A stretch of 34,944 nt of DNA from an uncultured bacterium. Its GTDB lineage: Bacteria > Actinomycetota > Coriobacteriia > Coriobacteriales > Eggerthellaceae. The notes beneath the pieces were generated by a model, which searched no databases, was not told the DNA's origin, and saw only the letters and a list, made by a program, of their open reading frames with translations. The position numbers and the translations under genes are program-made. Position 1 is the stretch's first letter, and each line of letters begins with the position of its first letter. Where the stretch lies: NCBI GenBank assembly GCA_905215035.1, contig CAJMOJ010000011.1, positions 1-34,944 of the forward strand, written 5' to 3'. Shown in pieces: positions 28,149 through 34,944 of the stretch.

Positions 28149-30584
28149 ATGGACGCAGGAACAATTACCTTTTCAACTGCTCTTGATAATTCTCAACTCG
28201 AATCTGAATTAAAACAGGCCGAAAAAGAAATCAAGAGTACTCAAGATAAGTTAAACAAGACAGAATCCGAGAAGAGTTTCATCGAGAAACAGATGGATGA
28301 AGCAAATGCAGCAATTTACGAAACGGAACAGCGAATTGAATCGCTCAAAGCAAAGCTTGCCGATATACCATCAGTAACCCACAGCGTGCAAGATTATCGA
28401 TCCAATGCAGACACTATTGCTTCTATTAGAGAAGAATTAGAGGGAGCAAACTCTACTCTTGCTTCTCAAATTGAGGAGAGCGACAAGCTTAATAGCAAAT
28501 GGCAATCAGCTAATCAAAAAGCGCAAGAATATGCGCAGCAAATTGAAAACGCAAAAACAAAACAGCGTGATCTATCCCAAGAATACGCACGAAGCTATTC
28601 AAGCAACACCCAGGCTATATCTGGTGCCTTGTCGTCTGCGGAAGAACGCTTCTCAAAATTCAGCGGTCGCATTAACACGATGTTTAAAAAGGTTTTTTTA
28701 TTTGGTGTGATTTTATCTGGTATTAGAGCACTAAAAGGCTATATCACTGATGCTATTGAAGAAAACGATGCCCTTGCTCGTTCATTTAATGGCGTTCATG
28801 CGATTATGGCGGGATTTGCTGCAGGAATCTTAAATGCGGTACTACCCGCTCTTTTAGGGTTTATTACCATTGTTGCCAATATGCTTACTACTCTTGCACG
28901 CTTAATTGATATGGTCTTTCAAACCAACATTGTCAAATCGATTGAAGCAGCAAAAAAAGCGGCTGGATCTGTTAAAAAGCAAACAAAGGCAACAAAAGAT
29001 CTAGCAAAAGCACAAAAGGAAGCAAACGCTCAATTGATGGCTTTTGATGAAATCAACAAGATGGAGGATAACTCAGATCAACCTAGTACCGGTGCATCAG
29101 GAGGAGCTGGTGGTTCTGATTTTGCAGGACTTGATATTGGAGCGATTGATGACACACTCGCAGCAATCATGGGTATTCTTGGAGCTGCTCTTCTTGCAGT
29201 AGGCGCCATCCTGTGTTTTTCAGGAATCAATATACCTCTTGGTATTGGTCTTATGGCGATTGGCGCACTTATGATCTACACCGTTGCTCAAGAGAACTGG
29301 TCGAAACTACCGCAAGAAGTACGAGATGCTATTAGTGCGGCTTTGATAATTACAGGTATCGTAATCCTAGTGATTGGCGTTGTGCTTGCTTTTTCTGGTG
29401 CAGCAATACCAGTAGGTATAGGAATGATTGCAGCAGGCGCTGCTCTTATTTGGGCAGCAATAGCGCTCAATTGGAATAGCATGTCTCAAGATGTTCGCAA
29501 TGCCGTTAGCGCCCTTATGGTTTTACTTGGTGGGGCATTGCTTGTTATAGGCGCGGTTCTTGCTTTTTCTGGCGCAGGACTTCCTCTTGGTATTGGCCTT
29601 ATGGCTGCAGGAGCTGCAACTATTGTGGGCGCTGCAGCTCTTAATTGGAATGATCTACCAGAAGAAATTCAGACTGCGATTAGCGTAATCTTTGCCGTTA
29701 TCAGTGTTGCGTTTTTAGTACTAGGAGCGATTCTCGCGCTATCTGGGACAGCGGTTCCCCTTGGTGTTGGATTACTAATCGTTGGAGCAGGACTACTCGT
29801 TAGCGCGGTTGCTCTTAACTGGGATAAGCTACCACAAGATGTTAAGAATACAGTATCAACGCTACTCATGATAATTGGATCAGCGCTTATTGTTATCGGA
29901 ATAATCTTGCTTTGTACTGGAGTAGGAATCCCTCTTGGCATTGCATGTATTCTTGCAGGAATTGGATCCTTTGTGGCAGGAGCTGCCCTTAATTGGGATT
30001 TTTTACTCAACAAAGTCAAAGATGTTTGGCACTCTATTGTTAATTGGTGGAATTCAACAGTTGCTCCAGTATTTACTATCGGATTTTGGCAAGACAAATT
30101 CAAAAGCATTGTTAATGGCCTTATCTCTTGTCTAAACAGTGGTCTTGGCTCATTTGGCGGCTTTATTAATGGCATTTCTAACGGCATTACTGGTCTTCTT
30201 GGTAATTTTGGTATTCAGTGGCAAGGATCTGTATCAATGCCACAAATCCCCTACCTTGCGCAAGGTGCAGTCATCCCTCCTAATCGTAAATTCATGGCAG
30301 TTCTTGGAGACCAAACAGCTGGTAATAACCTCGAGGCACCAGAGAGCCTTATCCGAAAAATCATACGTGAAGAATCTGGTGGCAATGCCGCAGAAATAGC
30401 CCAAGCAGTAGAGCAAGGAGTAATTGCGGCACTCTCTTTTAGCAGCCTAGGAAGTCAAGAAAACGACACCGATGTGACAATCGTTTTGCAAGTTGGAAAT
30501 GAGGAGCTTGCTCGCGCAACAAATAAAGGGAACAGACGTCTTCAACAACGTGGCGAAATAAAAGGTGAGCTCCAGTTTGTATAG
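28149..30584 (+). CDS. Tape measure protein with five tandem 58-residue repeats
   Basis: An 811-aa tape measure. Residues 1-165 are a coiled coil (EKEIKSTQDKLNKTESEK and on). Residues 180-255 are hydrophobic helices. Residues 339-628 are five consecutive 58-residue repeats, each of the form hydrophobic helix, FSGxxxPLGIG, hydrophobic helix, ALNWNxLPQDVRNAVS. The repeats are clearly homologous but diverged. The C-terminus (about 640-811) is a Gly/Ser-rich part ending in a charged region. It sets tail length and helps DNA entry. The hydrophobic repeats are consistent with membrane contact during ejection. Confidence 0.9.
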   Translation: MDAGTITFSTALDNSQLESELKQAEKEIKSTQDKLNKTESEKSFIEKQMDEANAAIYETEQRIESLKAKLADIPSVTHSVQDYRSNADTIASIREELEGANSTLASQIEESDKLNSKWQSANQKAQEYAQQIENAKTKQRDLSQEYARSYSSNTQAISGALSSAEERFSKFSGRINTMFKKVFLFGVILSGIRALKGYITDAIEENDALARSFNGVHAIMAGFAAGILNAVLPALLGFITIVANMLTTLARLIDMVFQTNIVKSIEAAKKAAGSVKKQTKATKDLAKAQKEANAQLMAFDEINKMEDNSDQPSTGASGGAGGSDFAGLDIGAIDDTLAAIMGILGAALLAVGAILCFSGINIPLGIGLMAIGALMIYTVAQENWSKLPQEVRDAISAALIITGIVILVIGVVLAFSGAAIPVGIGMIAAGAALIWAAIALNWNSMSQDVRNAVSALMVLLGGALLVIGAVLAFSGAGLPLGIGLMAAGAATIVGAAALNWNDLPEEIQTAISVIFAVISVAFLVLGAILALSGTAVPLGVGLLIVGAGLLVSAVALNWDKLPQDVKNTVSTLLMIIGSALIVIGIILLCTGVGIPLGIACILAGIGSFVAGAALNWDFLLNKVKDVWHSIVNWWNSTVAPVFTIGFWQDKFKSIVNGLISCLNSGLGSFGGFINGISNGITGLLGNFGIQWQGSVSMPQIPYLAQGAVIPPNRKFMAVLGDQTAGNNLEAPESLIRKIIREESGGNAAEIAQAVEQGVIAALSFSSLGSQENDTDVTIVLQVGNEELARATNKGNRRLQQRGEIKGELQFV

Positions 30585-30593
30585 AGGTTAGAT

Positions 30594-30983
30594 TTGGCAA
30601 CAACGCTTCAAATAGGAACCAACCCAGCGCGCCTGGAAGATTTACCCATTGAGCCCGATGTGTATGAATGGGGCTTAAATGACATCTGCTCGCCTGATAC
30701 TGGGCGTACTCAGGATGCCAATTGCTCTATGCAAAAAAACAGACTTGCACAAAAACGCAAACTTACTTTGTCATGGAAAAATCCATCTTTAGAAAATGCT
30801 TCTAAGATCCTTAAAATGACAAATTCCGTATATTTCTATGTTCGTTATCTTGATGTAATGGAGGGAGGATTTATCACTAAACAGTTTTATAGTGGCGATA
30901 AATCCTCCCCCTTTAGACAAATCAACAACAAATTAACTGGTACAACCATGAGTGTGCTTTCGTTTGATCTTATTGAGGTGTAA
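30594..30983 (+). CDS. Phage tail-associated protein after the tape measure (DUF6711-like)
   Basis: A 129-aa protein started by TTG behind AGAGGTTAG. It is beta-rich with a Cys pair (ICSPDTGRTQDANCSMQ) and sits between tape measure and tail hub, a place held in A118-like phages by a distal-tail-type small protein of the DUF6711 group. I assign the family on context and weak pattern. The TTG start is supported by the ribosome site and the missing alternatives. Confidence 0.65.
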   Translation: MATTLQIGTNPARLEDLPIEPDVYEWGLNDICSPDTGRTQDANCSMQKNRLAQKRKLTLSWKNPSLENASKILKMTNSVYFYVRYLDVMEGGFITKQFYSGDKSSPFRQINNKLTGTTMSVLSFDLIEV

Positions 30984-30986
30984 CAA

Positions 30987-33170
30987 ATGCTAAGCACAAG
31001 TTGGGACTTCAAACATAAGATAAGCCAGAATACGAACTGCCTTATAAAGGCGCGTCTTATCCTTGCTGATGGAAGCAGCCACGACCTTACCGGCGATGAC
31101 ATCATGAGCGGATCGCCAACCTTTTCACACTCAACATCCAGCGGGGGTTCATTTGATATTGGAGCTGCAGTTACAGGATCATTTTCTTGCACGCTTCACA
31201 ACTGGAGCAGGAAATTTGATGATTTTGATTTTACTGGCGCAAAAATCATCCCGTCATTAGGAGTTGAGCTTGATGACGGCCAAATAGAATGGTTGATCAA
31301 AGGAACTTATTTTCTTGAGCAGCCAGAAACTTATGGAACCACTATAGGCATTTCTGGTCTTGATTCTATGTGTCTACTTGATGAGATCATGTTTTCTGAG
31401 GTACGTACTGTATTCCCTACAACAGCCGCAACGCTTGTAAGAGATTTATGTACTGCTTGTGGACTTGTACCACTAAGTCTTAACTTCGCTAATAACGCCT
31501 ACGTATTCCCTGTTCGTCCTAAAGACGATATGACATGCCATGATGCGATTTCATACATCGCACAAGCAACAGGCAATTACGTCAGAATCACTAATGACAA
31601 CCGTTTAGAACTTGGTTGGTACGACCTTAAAGCATTTGAATCAGAAGATTGGCTTGACGGTGAAACGTTTGACGATGGAAACCCATACCAATCTGGCGAT
31701 AATGCCGATGGCGGCAACTTCCTTGACTATAACTCAGGAGACAACGTAGAAGGTGGTAGTTTTAACGCTGACAAGATAGTAAGCGTTATTGCTTTTAGTA
31801 CTGCTGCAATCACCTGTGATGACGTAATTATTACTGGTGTAAAAGTCACCGCATCAGATGAAGTCACAAAAGACAGCACCACAGGCGAAAAGGGCGAAAC
31901 CGTCCTTAACGGTGTTAAAGGATATGTACTTGAAGTAGAAAGCAACCCTTTTATTGCTTATGGCCAAGCAGCTCGTGTTGCACAAAACCTATACAACCAA
32001 GTAGGCGGAATGAGATTTCGTCCATTCGATGTTTCATGCCTTGGAGATCCTTCATGGGAGCCAGGGGACCCTATCATTATCACTGACTACAATCAGCGCG
32101 TATATCGAAGTTATATTACATCCAACACCTACAAGCTTGGCTCTTATCAAGCGCTTGCCTGTAACGCAGAAACGCCGCTTAGAAAAGCTTCGGCAGCTGG
32201 TAGTGCTATTACAAAGGCATTACAAGCTGCTCGTGAACAAATAAGGGCAGAAAAAACAGCTCGTGAAGCAGCAATTGAGCAATTAAATGATGATCTTGCC
32301 AGCTCTAGCGGAATGTATACAACATCGGTAAAAGAAGGTGGAGCAACCACGTGGTATGTCCACGACAAACAAGAAAAACCTGACCAAAAACCAGGTACTT
32401 TTACGCAATCTCAGTTTGTTTGGAAGATCAACGCTGCAGGTATTGGTATCTCTATCGATGGTGGTAAAACTTATCAATATGGATTGGATAAGTGGGGAAA
32501 CGCCATACTTGATTCAATCTACGCTATTGGTATCGATGCTGATCATATCAATACTGGATCACTTAGAGTTCAACGTGGCAGCAAGACTATCTTTTGTGCA
32601 GATGTAAAAGCTGGTCAGTTCTGGTGGGATTCTACTTATTCAGCTCTTACTAATACAGGAGAGCTGACTGTTAAAAAAGGAAATATTGGCGGATTTGCAA
32701 TCAGTTCAAGCTCCATCACAAACGAAGTCATTACATTAACAAGCCGTGGTATGGAACTAAAGCAAACTGGCACTCTCGTTGGATACATAGGAACAAATGC
32801 TGTCAATAATCACCCTAATTTAAAGGGTCTTGATTTCAACATGGAGCCTGGCGGCGCTTACATGGGCTGGTCGTATAGAAAGAGTTCTTCTCAAAAAAAT
32901 TACGAGTTCAAGCTCTGCTACGCAGCTAAGGCTTTTGATAACTATAGCGTGGCAGACAGACTCTATTTAGGGTGCGATTTGGATGTAAACAATTTCAGGC
33001 TTCGCAAAGCATGGATTGATCCTGTCACAGGTGGCGCAGCTGGTGGACTTAATCAAGAAGTGCGTATCCCCTATGTCAATGGATATGTTCCAGGGACAAA
33101 CAACCTTTCAATGGTTACCTGCATCATAACGTTCAAGAATGGATTTGTGACAAACATTAGATTTGCTTGA
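30987..33170 (+). CDS. Tail hub / tail-associated (Tal-like) protein
   Basis: A 727-aa baseplate protein with GAGGTGT before its ATG. The N-terminal half resembles the hub of tail-associated proteins (ISGLDSMCLLDEIMF; DAISYIAQATGNYVRI; an acidic Gly/Asn turn-repeat region GDNADGGNFLDYNSGDN). A helical, Ala-rich part at about 395-440 is followed by a second, repeat-rich region (KWGNAILDSIYAIGIDADHI; GNIGGFAISSSSITNEV), as in tail proteins that carry fibres. It would connect the tail tip to the host. No peptidase motif is convincing. Confidence 0.8.
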   Translation: MLSTSWDFKHKISQNTNCLIKARLILADGSSHDLTGDDIMSGSPTFSHSTSSGGSFDIGAAVTGSFSCTLHNWSRKFDDFDFTGAKIIPSLGVELDDGQIEWLIKGTYFLEQPETYGTTIGISGLDSMCLLDEIMFSEVRTVFPTTAATLVRDLCTACGLVPLSLNFANNAYVFPVRPKDDMTCHDAISYIAQATGNYVRITNDNRLELGWYDLKAFESEDWLDGETFDDGNPYQSGDNADGGNFLDYNSGDNVEGGSFNADKIVSVIAFSTAAITCDDVIITGVKVTASDEVTKDSTTGEKGETVLNGVKGYVLEVESNPFIAYGQAARVAQNLYNQVGGMRFRPFDVSCLGDPSWEPGDPIIITDYNQRVYRSYITSNTYKLGSYQALACNAETPLRKASAAGSAITKALQAAREQIRAEKTAREAAIEQLNDDLASSSGMYTTSVKEGGATTWYVHDKQEKPDQKPGTFTQSQFVWKINAAGIGISIDGGKTYQYGLDKWGNAILDSIYAIGIDADHINTGSLRVQRGSKTIFCADVKAGQFWWDSTYSALTNTGELTVKKGNIGGFAISSSSITNEVITLTSRGMELKQTGTLVGYIGTNAVNNHPNLKGLDFNMEPGGAYMGWSYRKSSSQKNYEFKLCYAAKAFDNYSVADRLYLGCDLDVNNFRLRKAWIDPVTGGAAGGLNQEVRIPYVNGYVPGTNNLSMVTCIITFKNGFVTNIRFA

Positions 33171-33190
33171 TTTATGGAGGGCTGTTTTAT

Positions 33191-33358
33191 ATGTCAATAC
33201 AAAAAATCGCGGAAGCACCAGAAAGTAACAAGGTGGACAGCTATGCTCCACAAGCCAGCCAAGAGCCTGGCGATAAAAAATTATTAGAGAACATAGACAA
33301 AAAGCTAGATGTGATCTTGAAATCACTACAACAAGGGGTATCACATGAAAAGAACTAA
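33191..33358 (+). CDS. Small hypothetical tail-region protein
   Basis: A 55-aa polar protein (ENIDKKLDVILKSL helix near the end). ATG 33191 is preceded by GGAGGG about 12 bases away, and the gene overlaps the next start by 14 bases. No domain. It may be a small adaptor of the baseplate or a translation-coupling leader. Confidence 0.5.
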   Translation: MSIQKIAEAPESNKVDSYAPQASQEPGDKKLLENIDKKLDVILKSLQQGVSHEKN

Positions 33359-33737
33359 CGTAGAGATTGAAACCATGATTATGGATCTTAAACCGCTACT
33401 CGATTGTAAAGGGTTAACAGGGCTTGTCGCAGCTCGTAATACACGCATACTAAGCGAACTTATCCAGGAATATCTTGCCATGAAACAGGAACTCATCATT
33501 AAATACGGTGATCCTCAATTAGATTGCGATGGCAACAGGACTGATTATGTCGCTGTCACACCTGAAACCAATGGCTTTACCCAGTTTGTTGATGAGATCA
33601 CCCCACTCGCTGAAGCAGAACAAGAATTTACAGTGATGAAAGTTCCTGCAGAAAAGATTATGAGCGAACTAACTGGATCGCAAATGATTGCTCTTGATTG
33701 GATGTTTGAAGAGGTGTCTGATGGCTATTGTAGTTAG
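33345..33737 (+). CDS. Hypothetical phage tail-region protein (DUF1617-like)
   Basis: A 130-aa helical, acidic protein (NTRILSELIQEYLAMKQELI; later TVMKVPAEKIMSELTGSQM) located between the tail hub and the fibre genes, where related phages have DUF1617-type proteins of unknown role. It overlaps genes on both sides (14 and 17 bases), so the whole set is read as one unit. Family assignment is tentative. Confidence 0.55.
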   Translation: MKRTNVEIETMIMDLKPLLDCKGLTGLVAARNTRILSELIQEYLAMKQELIIKYGDPQLDCDGNRTDYVAVTPETNGFTQFVDEITPLAEAEQEFTVMKVPAEKIMSELTGSQMIALDWMFEEVSDGYCS

Positions 33738-34425
33738 ACGCGGATATTTTGGGCAGTTCGACCCTACTCGCTTAGTAGCAGGAGAATGGGCAGTTGTTCT
33801 TGGAGATGACCCATCTACTGATGATGGGCGTGCGGCTTATGTTTGCTTTGGCACCAACATGGTTAAACGTGTCGCGACATACGAGGATCTACTCGATTGG
33901 TTTGCTGATCTAAAAGAGGACACTATCGATGATGTTATATACGATGCTATGGCGGGTATTCGTGAAGAATACGATCTCATCAAAAATGACACCGAAGACG
34001 CTGAAGCTGCTCGAGAACTTGCAGAAGGGATTCGCGACGCCGCAGAAAAACAACGCATAAACGCAGAGTTAGCTCGTAGTAAAGCTGAAGACTTACGTGA
34101 TGCTGCAGAATCAGAACGCCAAAGCCTTGCATCCGATCTTGAATCAAAACTCGCATCTGGATATTGGAATGGCGCAACCTATACACCATATGTTGACGAG
34201 AACGGAATTTTGCAGTGGTCAAATGATAAAGGTAAACCAAACCCAGAAAGTGTAAACATCAGAGGACCCAAGGGGGCTGATGGCGTGATCGTGACGCTCG
34301 AAACTGGAGCTTATGGGTTTGAGGTCAGAGAAGATGGCCATCTCTATCTTGTTTATCAAGACGGAACGAAAGTCCCTGATTTTTATATTGAAAACGGTCA
34401 CCTATTGGTGAATATCGAAGAATAA
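33721..34425 (+). CDS. Tail fibre-like protein with coiled coil and collagen-like turn
   Basis: A 234-aa protein. Residues 1-45 form a compact domain (VVRRGYFGQFDPTRL), about 85-145 are an Ala/Glu/Arg-rich coiled coil (AEAARELAEGIRDAAEKQ), then a short collagen-like RGPKGADG and a beta C-terminal part (DGHLYLVYQDGTKV). This is a trimeric fibre layout. The gene overlaps the one before it by 17 bases and precedes the main fibre gene. It likely joins fibres to the baseplate. Confidence 0.7.
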   Translation: MAIVVRRGYFGQFDPTRLVAGEWAVVLGDDPSTDDGRAAYVCFGTNMVKRVATYEDLLDWFADLKEDTIDDVIYDAMAGIREEYDLIKNDTEDAEAARELAEGIRDAAEKQRINAELARSKAEDLRDAAESERQSLASDLESKLASGYWNGATYTPYVDENGILQWSNDKGKPNPESVNIRGPKGADGVIVTLETGAYGFEVREDGHLYLVYQDGTKVPDFYIENGHLLVNIEE

Positions 34426-34438
34426 AAGGAGCACAATT

Positions 34439-34944
34439 ATGCCAGTAAGAGACTTAGGCGAAGTTCAAGGAAAAGACGGTGGCTTCGGTGAAGTAAGTGC
34501 CGAATATTTTGATAATGGCGGAGATCCTAATATTGAGATTGAAGCTCAAGGAGACAACCAAGCAAAGAACTTCATTTTCCGCTTCTTAAATATTGCTCGA
34601 TCTCCACTTAGCAGCAGCCAAATTGAAGATATTGCAAATGATGAAGTTGTCACATCATCAAATGTACTTACAGGGACAGGTCTCACAACACTTTGGGCGC
34701 GTATCAAGTCAAAGTTCGCACTTAAATCACACACTCATGATGCGTCTGATATTACTGCTGGTGAGTTAGCTTCAGCGCTGCTTGCTAATGGGATTATTAC
34801 GAATGACATGCTTAGTGAAAAGTGTGTGACTGCTGATAAGATTGCAGATGGAACCATCGGGATAGACCAACTTGAAAAAGGTCTCGGGGATTCCATATCT
34901 CAGCTTACGTCAGCTAATGATTTCACCTTACGAAAATCGGCGAG
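34439..34944 (+). CDS. Tail fibre / receptor-binding protein, N-terminal part (runs off the right edge)
   Basis: A partial gene: ATG 34439 behind AAAAGGAGCA, open to the last base (168 codons). The N-terminus is acidic and Gly-rich (GEVQGKDGGFGEVSAEYFDN), followed by the fibre-type words KSHTHDASDITAGELAS and ANGIITNDMLSEKCVTADKI, which recur as heptad-like repeats in tail fibres and side fibres. The distal, receptor-binding part lies outside the window. Confidence 0.8.
   Translation, partial: MPVRDLGEVQGKDGGFGEVSAEYFDNGGDPNIEIEAQGDNQAKNFIFRFLNIARSPLSSSQIEDIANDEVVTSSNVLTGTGLTTLWARIKSKFALKSHTHDASDITAGELASALLANGIITNDMLSEKCVTADKIADGTIGIDQLEKGLGDSISQLTSANDFTLRKSA

Overview
The window is the left end and first ~33 kb of an integrated temperate siphophage (prophage), plus about 1.7 kb of flanking host chromosome. 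The host part (1-1690) holds the 5' end of a secreted, Ser/Asn-rich surface protein on the minus strand, a rho-independent terminator, and the 3' end of a tRNA (T-arm, acceptor strand and CCA). That tRNA end is the left attachment site; the intact tRNA and the right prophage end should lie beyond base 34944. Shine-Dalgarno sites are strong, composition is moderately AT-rich, and the phage families are typical of Gram-positive hosts. The surface protein resembles those of Coriobacteriia (Atopobium/Lancefieldella/Olsenella type), but that host call is tentative and a Firmicute cannot be excluded.

Layout. (1) Lysogeny module, minus strand, 1780-5120: tyrosine integrase, a RhuM-family protein, an unknown 131-aa protein and a CI-like repressor whose S24 catalytic residues are both substituted. 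(2) A divergent control region (5121-5228) with a good rightward promoter, then a Cro-like protein. (3) An accessory stretch, 5500-8600, of very small proteins, many with one membrane segment, with an excisionase-like HTH protein and a zinc-finger DNA-binding protein. A counter-oriented 169-aa membrane protein lies between two imperfect inverted repeats. (4) Replication/recombination operon, 8593-16541: SMC-like ATPase, small protein, AAA_24-type NTPase, DUF669 protein, DEAH helicase, primase-helicase, then an iteron-like, hairpin-rich non-coding tract that is the best origin candidate, then a RusA-like resolvase. (5) A run of small zinc-ribbon proteins (including a Lar-like one) and a MazG-like protein, 16545-18115, punctuated by two terminators. 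(6) Packaging and morphogenesis, 18199 to the window end: terminase, portal, minor capsid/MuF-like protein, scaffold, major capsid, connector and minor capsid proteins 1-3, major tail protein, tail chaperones, tape measure, distal tail and tail-associated proteins, and tail fibre genes. The order matches Listeria A118-like and related siphophages. Lysis genes are not in the window.

The points most worth a second look are: a terminase in which a small-subunit-like domain is fused to the large subunit; a minor capsid protein with a one-base frameshift and a C-terminal HxH...SxxD (JAMM-like) domain followed by a small acidic gene, which recalls MuF polymorphic toxin/immunity pairs; the iteron tract; and the repressor lacking the Ser/Lys dyad.
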